A stretch of 64,000 nucleotides of DNA from CALMEC01 sp964434425. Lineage in GTDB: Bacteria; Actinomycetota; Thermoleophilia; Miltoncostaeales; Miltoncostaeaceae. The notes beneath the pieces are model-generated. The model had not been told where the DNA came from and made no database searches. It was given only the letters and a program-made list of their open reading frames with translations. The translations under genes were made by a program, and so were the position numbers. Positions 52,833 to 61,692 of the stretch are shown here, in pieces. Where the stretch lies: NCBI GenBank assembly GCA_964434425.1, contig CAYSVH010000011.1:1-64000 (forward strand). Reading direction: 5' to 3'. The first letter of the stretch is position 1. The number at the start of each line of letters is the position of its first letter.

Positions 52833-53432
52833 GTGACCGGACCGTCCACCACTCCATCCCCACCGCCCAGCCGGCGCGCCGCATCCGCGCTGTCAGGCTT
52901 CCTGTTCGCGTCACGGTGGCTGCAGGCCCCGCTGTATGTGGGGTTGATCGTCGCCCAGCTCTTCTACGTGTTCACGTTCATGAAGGAGCTGTGGCACATC
53001 GGGCACAGTCTCCCCGACCTCTCCGAGGCCGAGATGATGCTGATGGTGCTCGGACTGGTCGACGTGGTGATGGTCGCGAACCTGCTGATCATGGTGATCG
53101 TCGGCGGCTACGAGACCTTCGTGTCGCGCATCAATCTGGACGACCACCCGGACCAGCCCGAGTGGCTGAGCCATGTGAACGCCAACGTGCTGAAGGTGAA
53201 GCTGGCGATGGCGATCATCGGCATCTCGTCCGTGCACCTGCTGAAGTCGTTCGTCGGCGCCACCGACATGTTCAACAGCAGCGACCCGCAGATCGCGAGC
53301 AACGCCGGCGAGATCCTGATGTGGCAGACGATCATCCACATGGCGTTCATCTTCTCGGCGATGGGCCTCGCGTGGATCGACAAGATCGGCGACCGCCGGC
53401 ACCAGGAGGCGCGATTGGAGGGCGAGCACTAG
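52833..53432 (+). CDS. UPF0114 (YqhA-like) membrane protein
   Basis: A 199-residue membrane protein with four helices. The family string ASRWLQAPLYVGLIVAQLFY opens the first helix, followed by LVDVVMVANLLIMVIVGGYE, the loop ETFVSRINLDDHPDQPEWLS and the last helix MWQTIIHMAFIFSAMGLAWI. UPF0114 proteins are widespread and of unknown function. The GTG at 52833 has AGGAGA nine bases upstream. The Pro/Ser-rich first 20 residues are an extension beyond the usual start. Confidence 0.92.
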   Translation: MTGPSTTPSPPPSRRAASALSGFLFASRWLQAPLYVGLIVAQLFYVFTFMKELWHIGHSLPDLSEAEMMLMVLGLVDVVMVANLLIMVIVGGYETFVSRINLDDHPDQPEWLSHVNANVLKVKLAMAIIGISSVHLLKSFVGATDMFNSSDPQIASNAGEILMWQTIIHMAFIFSAMGLAWIDKIGDRRHQEARLEGEH

Positions 53433-53444
53433 CCCATCGGGACC

Positions 53445-53473
53445 GGGGTCGGGGACCGGATCTCCCCGACCCC
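53445..53473. terminator. Bidirectional hairpin terminator
   Basis: A perfect 11-bp stem (GGGGTCGGGGA / TCCCCGACCCC) with a 7-base loop lies between the convergent UPF0114 gene and the small gene on the other strand. Confidence 0.8.
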
Positions 53474-53483
53474 GCCGCCCCCG

Positions 53484-53765
53484 CTACTCCCGCTCCTCCC
53501 GCAGCCGGGCCGCCGTCTCGCACCGGACGGCCCCCTCCATGCTGTCGGCCCGGTGGCGGCCCATCAGGTCGCGCACCGCGCGCCGCACCTGGGCCGCCTG
53601 AAGGCCCGTCCTCCAGCAGACGGTCTCCACGTCACGGTGGCCGCGCAGCACCGCGCCGATCACCAGCTCCTCGCGACGGTCGCGCACCGCCGCCCGCAGC
53701 CGGTGGATGTACTCCCGGCGTGCCGCCTCGTCCGAGGCCCCGTTGCCGCTCGTGTGTGCTCCCAT
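53484..53765 (-). CDS. Small basic helical protein, possibly DNA-binding
   Basis: A 93-residue protein, predicted helical and basic. REYIHRLRAAVRDRREELVI and HRDVETVCWRTGLQAAQVRR look like two helices and a helix-turn-helix, followed by AVRDLMGRHRAD. It resembles small winged-helix proteins that sense which strand of a short promoter is occupied, but I recognise no family. AGGAGATGCC precedes the ATG, so translation is likely. Confidence 0.55.
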   Translation of the reverse strand: MGAHTSGNGASDEAARREYIHRLRAAVRDRREELVIGAVLRGHRDVETVCWRTGLQAAQVRRAVRDLMGRHRADSMEGAVRCETAARLREERE

Positions 53766-54107
53766 GGCATCTCCTGTCGTCGTCGGACGCACCAGTCCCG
53801 TCGGGACTGTGTGACCGGTGACAGCGAGTGCCTATGCGTGAGCGGTGGTAAAGCCTTCCTGAGTCCTCGTCATTTCGACATGATCCGGCACCTTGGCGCC
53901 GGACACGAGACGGGTCCGCTCGTCAGGGGAACGGCATGGTGCCACAGCGATCGACGGACGTCAAGGCAGCCGATCCGGTGGCCGGGGATGCGCGGCGCCC
54001 GGGACCGAGGCACCCGAAGATGCGCAGAGAGGACGTCACACACCCGCGGACCCCACAGAGCGTCGGACCGCAGCGCCGACGCGTGATCCTCGAGACTCCG
54101 CCCGGAG
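53766..54107. other. 340-bp intergenic region, no gene seen
   Basis: No frame has coding bias. A near-palindrome (TCCGGCACC-TTGGCGCCGGA) occurs around 53884-53903; it recalls the hairpin repeats but has a different core. The purB gene on the minus strand ends at 54108. Confidence 0.5.
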
Positions 54108-55694
54108 CTATCCCGAGATCAACCGGTAGTACCGAGCCGAGAACGGCTCCGGGTCACGACGCCCGGTCTCCTCACGCTCGATCGCCACGGCCAGCCGGCC
54201 CTCCGCCGCCAGATGCGCCGCGGTGTCGAGGAAGTGCTCCGGCGTGGGACCCGAACCGGCCTCCGCCGCTGCCCGCTCGTACAGCGAGGACTCGCGAATG
54301 GGCTCACCGGCCGCGCGCAGCGCGTCGAGGATGGCCTCGCGGAGAACCGTGTCCTGGCGCGGGACCACCCGGGTGGACGCCACGTCTCCGACGATGCGGG
54401 GAACGGGCAGGCGCTCCTCCAGCATGCGGTCCGCATGACGCGTGTACCAGGCGGGGTTCATGAGCTCGTCGAGCGCCGCGGTGCTGATGACCCGGCTGAC
54501 CTCCTCGTCGGCGGTGAGGAGCTCGCGGAGCGGGCGGCTCTCGTCCCACGCGCGCATGGCGTTGCGCTGCACGGCGGCGTACGCCTCCTCACGTGTGAGC
54601 CCGCGCTCGATGAGACCGAGCAGCACGCGCTGGCTGTAGACCAGACCGTGGGAGGAATCGAGCACCGCCTGCATGCGCTCGGGCGACACGACCAGGCCGT
54701 CGACCAGCTTGCGCGTGGTGACCAGCATGTAGTCGAGGAGCGTCGTCGAGTCCGGCAGGATGACGCGCTCGACGCTGGAGTGGCTGATGTCGCGCTCGTG
54801 CCAGAGGGCGACGTTCTCGAGGGCCGCCAGGGCGTTCGCACGGATGACGCGGGCCAGGCCGCTGAGGCGCTCGGCCGTGATCGGGTTGCGCTTGTGCGGC
54901 ATCGCGCTGGAGCCCTTCTGCCCCTTGCGGAACGCCTCCTCCGCCTCGCGCAGCTCGGTGCGCTGCAGGTGACGGAGCTCGACGGCCAGACGCTCGATGC
55001 CCGCCGCGCAGAGGGCGAAAGCGGTGAAGAGCTCGGCGTGGCGGTCGCGTGCGACGACCTGGGTGCCGAACGGTTCTCCGGTGAGCTCCAGTTCAGCCAT
55101 GACCTCGGCCTCGATGTCGGGGTCGAGCATGGCGTAGGTGCCGACGGCGCCGGACAGCTTGCCCACGGAGGCCTGCTCGACGGCTCGGGCGAGGCGCTCC
55201 TCGTTGCGGGCGCTCTCGGCGGCGAACCCGGCCAGCTTCAGCCCGAAGGTGGTGGGCTCGGCGTGGATGCCGTGGGTCCGCCCCACACACGACGTGTCGG
55301 CGTACTCACGCGCCTTGGCGGAGAGGGTCTCGGTGAGAGCGTGCTGCTCGCGAAGGAGGATCTCGCCGGCCATGCGGATGGCGATGCCCATGCCGGTGTC
55401 GAGCACGTCGCTGGAGGTCATGCCGTAGTGCACCCACCGCGACGCCGGCCCGATGTTCTCGTTGACGTTGGTGAGGAAGGCGACCACGTCGTGGTTGGTG
55501 GTCTTCTCGATCTCCTGCGTGCGCTCGACGGTGAACGCGGCCTTCTCCTCGATCTGACGAAGATCGTCCTCGGGGATGACCCCGCGCCGCGCCCACGCGC
55601 GGCACACCGCCAGCTCGACGTCCAGCCAGCGCTGCAGCTTCGCGTGTTCCGTCCACAGTCCGGCCATCTCCGGCCGTGCGTATCTCTCGATCAT
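54108..55694 (-). CDS. purB: Adenylosuccinate lyase PurB with an unusual C-terminal extension
   Basis: Catalyses fumarate release in both IMP synthesis (SAICAR to AICAR) and AMP synthesis. The first 430 residues are a normal PurB: MIERYARPEMAGLWTEHAKL, NHDVVAFLTNVNENIG, the catalytic region GMTSSDVLDTGMGIAIRMAG, RTHGIHAEPTTFGLKLAGF, and the signature SSAMPHKRNPITAERLSGLA. About 99 residues follow the usual end (ALDELMNPAWYTRHADRMLE). They contain VLREAILDALRAAGEPIRES and THFLDTAAHLAAEG-like helices (actual start TPEHFLDTAAHL), reminiscent of a small winged-helix fold. The ATG overlaps the purD stop (ATGA). Confidence 0.96.
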   Translation of the reverse strand: MIERYARPEMAGLWTEHAKLQRWLDVELAVCRAWARRGVIPEDDLRQIEEKAAFTVERTQEIEKTTNHDVVAFLTNVNENIGPASRWVHYGMTSSDVLDTGMGIAIRMAGEILLREQHALTETLSAKAREYADTSCVGRTHGIHAEPTTFGLKLAGFAAESARNEERLARAVEQASVGKLSGAVGTYAMLDPDIEAEVMAELELTGEPFGTQVVARDRHAELFTAFALCAAGIERLAVELRHLQRTELREAEEAFRKGQKGSSAMPHKRNPITAERLSGLARVIRANALAALENVALWHERDISHSSVERVILPDSTTLLDYMLVTTRKLVDGLVVSPERMQAVLDSSHGLVYSQRVLLGLIERGLTREEAYAAVQRNAMRAWDESRPLRELLTADEEVSRVISTAALDELMNPAWYTRHADRMLEERLPVPRIVGDVASTRVVPRQDTVLREAILDALRAAGEPIRESSLYERAAAEAGSGPTPEHFLDTAAHLAAEGRLAVAIEREETGRRDPEPFSARYYRLISG

Positions 55695-56947
55695 GATCCG
55701 ATGTCCCGACGCATCTGGCGCCCGTCGAAGTTGATGAGGTCTGCTCCCCGGTAGGCGAGGGTCCGCGCGGCGTCCGGGTCGGTGCCGCGTGCCGCGACGG
55801 CCAGCACGCGTCCGCCCGAGGTCACGATCGCGCCGCCGTCACCGGCGGTGGTACCGGCGTGGAGCACCTGGCAACCGGCGGCCGTGGCCTCGTCGAGACC
55901 GGTGATGGTGTCCCCCGAGCGCGGGGTGCCGGGGTATCCGGCGGCGGCGAGGATCACGGCGACGCATGGGTCGTCGGAGAGCGCCAGCGGGCGCTCCTCC
56001 AGCTCGCCGCGCGCGGCGGCCGCGAGGACCGCGACCACGTCCTCGTCGAGGCGCGGGAGGATGCACTGGGTCTCGGGGTCGCCGAAGCGCACGTTGAACT
56101 CGATGACCTTCGCACCGTTCGGTGTGAGCATCAGCCCGGCGTAGAGGACGCCGGAGAACGGGATGCCGCGACGGTTCATCTCGGCCAGGACCGGACGGTG
56201 GACGGTGTCGAGCAGTTCGTCCGCGAGAGCGTCCGACACGTCGGCGGGCGGTGAGATGGAACCCATGCCGCCGGTGTTGGGACCGGTGTTGCCCTCGCCG
56301 ATCGGCTTGTAGTCGCGGGCGGCGGGGAAGCGCACGGCGCGCGTCCCGTCGCAGATGGCGAGCAGTGACACCTCGGGGCCGGTGAGCCCCTCCTCCACGA
56401 CCACGCGGCTGCCGGCGTCGCCGAAGACGCGGTCCTCGAAGCAGGCGGTGAGCGCCTCGCGCGCCTCGTCGTCGGTCTGGGCGACCACGACGCCCTTGCC
56501 CGCTGCCAAGCCGTCGGCCTTGACGGCCACGGGGAGCCCGAAGCGCTGGACGGCCGCCATCCCGGCGTCGACCGATTCGACGGTCTCGTAGGCGGCGGTG
56601 GGAACACCCGCGGCGTCCATGACGTCCTTGGCGAACGCCTTGCTGCCCTCCAGCCGGGCGGCCTCGCGGCCAGGGCCGAAGGTGGTGACGCCCCCCGCGT
56701 CGCGCAGTGCGTCGGCCACGCCGGCCACCAGCGGGGCCTCGGGCCCGACGATGGCCAGGTCGACGTCATTGGCCCGGGCGAGCGCGATCAGCGCGGGGGC
56801 GTCGGTGGCCGAGATGTCGTGTACCTCGGCGTCACGTGCGATACCCGCGTTTCCGGGGGCGCACAGCACCCGGTGCCCGCCACGCAGTGCGGCCAGGACG
56901 AGCGCGTGTTCGCGGCCACCGCTTCCGATGATGAGAACTGTTGCCAT
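55691..56947 (-). CDS. purD: Phosphoribosylamine-glycine ligase PurD
   Basis: Second step of purine synthesis, an ATP-grasp ligase of 418 residues. It opens with VLIIGSGGREHALVLAALRG, then the ATP-grasp core (AVKADGLAAGKGVVVAQTDD; VVVEEGLTGPEVSLLAICDG), NTGGMGSISPPADV and VIEFNVRFGDPETQCILPRL. TAGGGT lies nine bases before the ATG, and no ribosome site is seen. It begins the purD-purB operon, 7.9 kb from the main pur operon on the same strand. Confidence 0.97.
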   Translation of the reverse strand: MATVLIIGSGGREHALVLAALRGGHRVLCAPGNAGIARDAEVHDISATDAPALIALARANDVDLAIVGPEAPLVAGVADALRDAGGVTTFGPGREAARLEGSKAFAKDVMDAAGVPTAAYETVESVDAGMAAVQRFGLPVAVKADGLAAGKGVVVAQTDDEAREALTACFEDRVFGDAGSRVVVEEGLTGPEVSLLAICDGTRAVRFPAARDYKPIGEGNTGPNTGGMGSISPPADVSDALADELLDTVHRPVLAEMNRRGIPFSGVLYAGLMLTPNGAKVIEFNVRFGDPETQCILPRLDEDVVAVLAAAARGELEERPLALSDDPCVAVILAAAGYPGTPRSGDTITGLDEATAAGCQVLHAGTTAGDGGAIVTSGGRVLAVAARGTDPDAARTLAYRGADLINFDGRQMRRDIGS

Positions 56948-57068
56948 GGGGTGCGAACCCTACCGAGCACGCGAGCCGCGGGAGGGCGCTTTTCGTCCAC
57001 TCTCGGGGCGGAGTATCAGGCGCGACGGAACGGGGTCCGTACGGAGCGGCGGACCGGGTGGAAAGCCT

Positions 57069-57080
57069 GGTGTCTGACAC
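57069..57080. repeat. GGTGTCTGACAC half-conserved palindrome
   Basis: GGTGTCTGACAC followed by A rather than C. It is a variant of the GGTGCC/GGCACC core and a neighbour of the perfect copy 99 bases on. Both are followed by a CTCTCC string. Confidence 0.7.
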
Positions 57081-57167
57081 AGAACTCTCCAGAGGATCCC
57101 GACGACCGAGCGCTGTTCCCACCGTTTCCAGGGATTTCTTGTCCGGACCGGCCGTGGGGGAGAGTCA

Positions 57168-57180
57168 GGTGTCTGACACC
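57168..57180. repeat. GGTGTCTGACACC palindrome
   Basis: A perfect 13-base palindrome with a single central T. Bases further out do not pair well. It lies in the 355-base gap between purD and the thioesterase gene, which has no other gene. Confidence 0.75.
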
Positions 57181-57290
57181 GGGCTCTCCTCGTGGGTCTC
57201 GATCCTGTCGGCACCGACGGAGGCATCAGCAGACGACCCGAGGACACGGGGGTCGGCGGGACTCTTCTCATCTCGGACGCGTCCGGCGCC

Positions 57291-57296
57291 TACGAT
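57291..57296 (+). promoter_or_regulatory. -10 box of the thioesterase gene
   Basis: TACGAT is six bases upstream of the ATG at 57303, with no Shine-Dalgarno, as in other leaderless genes here. Confidence 0.6.
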
Positions 57297-57302
57297 GCCC
57301 TC

Positions 57303-57707
57303 ATGGGCGAACTTAAGCATCTGGTACGCAAGTGGGTGAAACCCGAGGACCTCAACCAGCACGGAACGCTGTTCGGCGGGCGGCTCCTGGCGTGGATCGA
57401 TGAGGAGGCGGCCATCATCGCCACCACGCAGCTGGGCACGACCGACCTGGTGACGCGACATCTCTCCGCCGTCGACTTCGTCGCCCAGGCTAACCGAGGT
57501 GACCTGCTGGAGATCGAGTACTCCGTCGAGGCGTTCGGGCGCACATCGATCACGCTCGGCTGTCGTGTCTTCAACGCGGTCTCCGGCCACGACATCCTCA
57601 CCCTGGACAAGATCGTCTGCGTCGCGGTCGACGACGAGGGCAGGCCGGTCGAACATGGTCAGACGCACCCGACTCCCGGGACGGAGCGCATCCGCCTCGG
57701 AGAATGA
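57303..57707 (+). CDS. Acyl-CoA thioesterase, hot-dog fold (YciA/BFIT type)
   Basis: A 134-residue hot-dog enzyme hydrolysing acyl-CoA. The motif NQHGTLFGGRLLAWIDEEAA (residues 18-37) contains the catalytic Asn/Asp region and the GG turn, followed by TRHLSAVDFVAQANRGDLLE and GRTSITLGCRVFNAVSG. Such enzymes usually act as hexamers in the cytoplasm with broad chain-length preference. The start is fixed by a TACGAT box six bases upstream; earlier in-frame codons run into the repeat region. The gene converges with egtD. Confidence 0.92.
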   Translation: MGELKHLVRKWVKPEDLNQHGTLFGGRLLAWIDEEAAIIATTQLGTTDLVTRHLSAVDFVAQANRGDLLEIEYSVEAFGRTSITLGCRVFNAVSGHDILTLDKIVCVAVDDEGRPVEHGQTHPTPGTERIRLGE

Positions 57708-57878
57708 GGCACGTCGAGGACGACCGTGTCGGCTCCGGTGCCCGGCGCCCGAGCGGACATCGGGCGAACGCCGGACCCGACCACCGCAGCGCGAACGGAC
57801 CGATCACCCGACACTCCCGCCCGCACCGACGGGCCACGCGACGACGCCCGTGCGCCACCCCGCGCAGACGGCTCCGAT

Positions 57879-58865
57879 CTACGTGCGCGTCGCCAGCGTC
57901 ACGGCAAACCAGCCGCGCTCGTCCAGCCAGCGGGCCGTCGTCGCGAACCCGGCCGCCTCCAGTTCGCCGTCGATGCGCTGAGGCGTGAACTTGGCGCTGA
58001 TCTCGGTGAGGATGCTGTCGCCCTCGTCGAACGCCGCATCCACCAGATCGGGCACCGTGATGCGGGTGGGGCGCGTCGCGCGCAACGCCACCTGCACCCA
58101 TTCCTGCTCGGGCACCCACCACGCCTCGTGCGCGAAGTCCTCGGGGGTCACGTCGGCGCCCAGCCGGCGACGGATGACGTGGAGGATGTTCCGGTTGAAC
58201 TCGGCCGTCACGCCGGCGGCGTCATCGTAGGCCGGCTGCACGAGGGCCTCCGGCTTGACCAGGTCGGTCCCCAGCAGGAAGTGCTCACCCGGCCGGAGGG
58301 CGGTGGCGCACTGACCCAGGAAAGCGGCCCGCTCGTCCGGGGTGAGGTTGCCGATCGTGGACCCGAGGAAGACGAGGAGCCGCCGCGACCCGGCGAGCGG
58401 ATCCGGCACGACCGGCAGGTGGCGGCTGTAGTCGCCGACGATGGCGTGAAGCGGCACGTCCGGGTAGCGGACGCGAAGGTGCTCCCCCGCGTCGCGGAGG
58501 GCGGCGACGGAGACATCCAGCGTCACGATCCCCGACAGGTTGCCAGCGCCGGCCAGCGCGTCGAGCAGCAGCCGGGTCTTCGTGGAATAGCCGCTCCCCA
58601 GCTCGACCACCACGCTCGGCCCGGCCAGATCGGCCACCTCGGTGGCCGCGGCCGTGAGGATCGCGGTCTCGGAGCGGTAGAGGTAGTACTCGGGGAGCTC
58701 GGTGATCCGCTCGAAGAGACGTGAGCCGACGGCGTCGTAGAACCACCGGGGCGAGAGCCAGCGCGGCGTCGCCGAGAGTCCGGCGCACACATCGGCGCGG
58801 AGCTCGTCGTCGAGGACGGACTCGTCGAGGCGCACATCGAGGGTGATCTCGGAGCGATCGGTCAC
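57879..58865 (-). CDS. egtD: L-histidine N-alpha-methyltransferase EgtD
   Basis: Trimethylates histidine to hercynine, the first step of ergothioneine synthesis. The 328-residue protein has the N-terminal LSATPRWLSPRWFYDAVGSR, ITELPEYYLYRSETAIL, the SAM loop VVVELGSGYSTKTRLLLDAL, VFLGSTIGNLTPDERAAFL and, near the end, EISAKFTPQRIDGELEAAGF. The GTG start overlaps the egtB stop by four bases, so the two enzymes are made together. The 170-base gap to the convergent thioesterase gene holds only a weak hairpin. Confidence 0.95.
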   Translation of the reverse strand: MTDRSEITLDVRLDESVLDDELRADVCAGLSATPRWLSPRWFYDAVGSRLFERITELPEYYLYRSETAILTAAATEVADLAGPSVVVELGSGYSTKTRLLLDALAGAGNLSGIVTLDVSVAALRDAGEHLRVRYPDVPLHAIVGDYSRHLPVVPDPLAGSRRLLVFLGSTIGNLTPDERAAFLGQCATALRPGEHFLLGTDLVKPEALVQPAYDDAAGVTAEFNRNILHVIRRRLGADVTPEDFAHEAWWVPEQEWVQVALRATRPTRITVPDLVDAAFDEGDSILTEISAKFTPQRIDGELEAAGFATTARWLDERGWFAVTLATRT

Positions 58866-60166
58866 GTGTCGTCCCTGGCGAGGCGGAGACCGGCGAAGAG
58901 CTGCCGGCGCTGGGGAAGGTCCCAATTGCGGAAGGTCGTGCGGCACACCATCGGGTCGGTTGCCCACGATCCACCGCGCAGCACACGGTACCGGTGGCCG
59001 AAGAAGACCTCGGAGTACTCGGCGTACGGGAAGACGCGGAACCCCGGCCACGGGACGAAGGTGCCGGCGGTCCACTCCCAGACGCCGCCCAGCATGTCGC
59101 GGCAGCCGATGGCGCTTCGGGCGCTGGAGCCGGTCACGGGCCGGGGGCCGTCGCACACGGACCCGGCGTTGGCGTCGGGCCAGCGGGGTCGAGGCGTGCC
59201 GGCCACCGCGGCCTCCCACTCGATCTCATCGGGAAGACGCGCACCGACGAACCGGGCGAACGCATCGGCCTCAAACCACGAGACGTGCTGCACCGGCTCG
59301 TCGGGATCGACATCGCGCCAGCGACCGAAGCGAAGCACCCGCCAGTCGTCGCCGGACGCGCGGCGCCAGTGGAGCGGCGCGTCGACGCCGTCCCCGTGTC
59401 GCCACTCCCACCCCTCCGGCGTCCACAGGCCCCGGTCGTCGTAGCCACCCGAGCGGATGAACTCGGCCCACTCGCCGCAGGTGACCGGGTGCGCGGCGAT
59501 ACGGAACGGAGCCACCCGGACCGTGTGGGCGGGTCGCTCGTTGTCGTACGCCCACGGGTTGTCGCTGGTGCCGATGGTGACCTCCCCACCGGGATGGCGA
59601 CACCATCCGTCCGCGGATGGTCGGATGCGGGCACCGGGGCGATCACCCGCCGCAGCGTGATGGAGCGGCTCGGCGGCCTCCTCCATCGCCTGACGCGACT
59701 GGAGCACCGTCTCGGCGTGCTGGTGCTCGTGCTGGATGATGAGGCCGACGACGAAGCCCTCGTTGACCATGGCGGGATCGTCGGCGCGCGCCGGGTCGAG
59801 GAAGCCGGCCTCGATCGCCGCCAGCGAGCGGTCGCGGATGGCACCGATGTAGCGACGCGCCTCCACCGGGCCCAGAAGCGGATGGGACATGCGGTCGGAC
59901 CGCGGATTGAGGAAGGCGTCGTAGAGGCGGTCCTCCCGCTCACCCGACAATCGGCTGCCCAGCATGGAGCGACCCAGCCACAGGTCCTCGTAGTGGCCGA
60001 TGTGGGCGAGGTCCCACACCATCGGCGACAGGATCGGCATCCACTGGCGCTCCAGCGTCGCGTCGGTCACCTCGTCCATGATCGTGTGCACCCGGGTGCG
60101 GGCCCTGGTGAACTCCCGCACCACGCCGGCCGGGGAGAGTGGCTGCCACGTCATCCCGGACAGCAT
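58862..60166 (-). CDS. egtB: Ergothioneine sulfoxide synthase EgtB
   Basis: A non-haem iron enzyme that joins cysteine or gamma-glutamylcysteine to hercynine using oxygen. The DinB-like N-terminal half has PMVWDLAHIGHYEDLWLGRS and the iron motif IIQHEHQHAETVLQ (His-x3-His-x-Glu type). The C-terminal formylglycine-generating-like domain has PWAYDNERPAHTVRVAPFRI, VSWFEADAFARFVGARLPDE, GGVWEWTAGTFVPWPGF and YRVLRGGSWAT. About 434 residues fit EgtB. The start is uncertain: ATGs at 60166 and 60154 both lack a ribosome site. Confidence 0.94.
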   Translation of the reverse strand: MLSGMTWQPLSPAGVVREFTRARTRVHTIMDEVTDATLERQWMPILSPMVWDLAHIGHYEDLWLGRSMLGSRLSGEREDRLYDAFLNPRSDRMSHPLLGPVEARRYIGAIRDRSLAAIEAGFLDPARADDPAMVNEGFVVGLIIQHEHQHAETVLQSRQAMEEAAEPLHHAAAGDRPGARIRPSADGWCRHPGGEVTIGTSDNPWAYDNERPAHTVRVAPFRIAAHPVTCGEWAEFIRSGGYDDRGLWTPEGWEWRHGDGVDAPLHWRRASGDDWRVLRFGRWRDVDPDEPVQHVSWFEADAFARFVGARLPDEIEWEAAVAGTPRPRWPDANAGSVCDGPRPVTGSSARSAIGCRDMLGGVWEWTAGTFVPWPGFRVFPYAEYSEVFFGHRYRVLRGGSWATDPMVCRTTFRNWDLPQRRQLFAGLRLARDDT

Positions 60167-60618
60167 GACATCGGCCGGGCGCGCAGGGCGGCGAGCCCGG
60201 CCCTGACGGACCATGACCGCACCACCCGAAATCGACCCCATGCCCGACGGGCATGGCCTCCCGAACAGGACCCTGCGCGAAACGTGGCGGGCACGACGGC
60301 TGGCACCGGCCCGGGCAGAGACCGCTTGGCGTCCTGGCGGAACGTCCATGACGATCGGTTGACCGTCGTCCGTCCGATCCTCAGGTACACCGCCCGGTCG
60401 CAACCCGGCGTCGCTGTGCGCCATGGACAGCACCCTGCAGGTATGGCGGCGACCCGACCTCCGATATCGCGGCGCAGCACATCCGGTGAGGAGCGGGCGG
60501 GCAGTGTGGACGCGAGAGACCCGCATGACCCGGCGGCCGGAGACCGGGGGCGCCTCACCCGCCACAGCGGCCACGTTGCAGCACGTCCACGAAGGCGCCT
60601 ACCACTACACTGGACCCG
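60167..60618. other. 450-bp divergent intergenic region, no gene seen
   Basis: Between egtB and the first glycosyltransferase gene. I find no coding bias. A short hairpin (CCATGCCC-GAC-GGGCATGG, 60238-60256) is the only structure. Promoters for both directions should be here. Confidence 0.5.
60606..60611 (+). promoter_or_regulatory. -10 box of the glycosyltransferase cluster
   Basis: TACACT lies seven bases before the ATG at 60619; no ribosome site is present. Confidence 0.55.
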
Positions 60619-61692
60619 ATGTCCGTACCCGTGCTCCTCGACGCGACCCCTCTCGCCCGGGGACACGCCCAGCGCGGCATCGGCACCGCGCTCCGGCACC
60701 TGATCGAGCATCTGGTGCACGTGCGGCGCCCCGCACTCCTCACCCTTCCCGGACAGGAGATCCCCCCGGGATTCGGCCGGCGTGACTTCCGCTGGCCGAG
60801 GTGGCCCACGCACCGCATCCCGGACCCCTGGCCGTCCCTCAAACTGCACGACGCGCTGCTGGCCGACCCACCCGGGATCTTCCACGCCACGCAGCCCGAG
60901 CTGACGCCGGATCCGCACCTCGTGCCGACGGTCATCACGTGTTACGACCTCATCCCGCTGCACCGGCCGATGCGCAACCCGCTCCAGCGGTTCGCGTACG
61001 GCACCTACCTGCAGCGGCTGGCCCGCGCCGAGCACATCATCACCATCAGCCACGCCGTGCGTGACGACCTGGCCGCGCAACTGGGCATCCCCGAGAGCCG
61101 CGTACACGTGATCCATCTGGGGCCGCCACCCGCGCACACCCCGGCGGGCGTGACGCCGCAGACGCCGTACGTCCTCTACTCGAACAGCATCGAGCCGCAC
61201 AAGAACCCGCGGCTCGTCATCGACGCGTTCGCCCGCGTCCGGGGTGTGGATCTCGTCATGACCGGGCCGTGGAGCCGCCGGCGACGGGCGCGGCTGGAGG
61301 AGCACGCGCGACGCGTGGGTGCGCAGAAGCGCATCCACTGGCTGGGATATGTCGATCCGTCGTACCTGGCGGCCCTGCGGCGCGATGCCCTGGCCACCGT
61401 CACACCGTCCACGATGGAGGGCTTCGGATTCCCCGTGCTCGAGTCGCTGGTGGCCGGCACTCCCGCGCTGGCCGCCGACATCCCCGCGCTTCGCGAGGCC
61501 GGCGGCGACGCCGCGATCTACCTGCCGCTGGGAGACCCGGACGCCTGGGCCGACGCGATCAACGGCCTCGTGGCGCAGGACGATCGCGACGAGATCGCCG
61601 ACCGCGGACGACGGCACGCGGCCGGATTCGACTGGGATCGCACGGCGCGCGAGACGGTCATGGTGTGGGACGAGGCGCGCCGACGTGTCTGA
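60619..61692 (+). CDS. GT4-family glycosyltransferase 1
   Basis: A 357-residue GT-B glycosyltransferase. The N-terminal half starts VPVLLDATPLARGHAQRGIG, with the donor-independent loop ITCYDLIPLHRPM and SHAVRDDLAAQLGIPESRVH; the C-terminal half has VLYSNSIEPHKNPRLVIDAF, HWLGYVDPSYLAALRRDALA and the nucleotide-sugar motif TPSTMEGFGFPVLESLVAGT with the conserved Glu pair (E-x7-E). It probably transfers a sugar from a nucleotide donor in exopolysaccharide or glycolipid assembly. It is the first of three collinear GT4 genes; the next start (GTG 61685) overlaps its end by 8 bases. Confidence 0.92.
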   Translation: MSVPVLLDATPLARGHAQRGIGTALRHLIEHLVHVRRPALLTLPGQEIPPGFGRRDFRWPRWPTHRIPDPWPSLKLHDALLADPPGIFHATQPELTPDPHLVPTVITCYDLIPLHRPMRNPLQRFAYGTYLQRLARAEHIITISHAVRDDLAAQLGIPESRVHVIHLGPPPAHTPAGVTPQTPYVLYSNSIEPHKNPRLVIDAFARVRGVDLVMTGPWSRRRRARLEEHARRVGAQKRIHWLGYVDPSYLAALRRDALATVTPSTMEGFGFPVLESLVAGTPALAADIPALREAGGDAAIYLPLGDPDAWADAINGLVAQDDRDEIADRGRRHAAGFDWDRTARETVMVWDEARRRV

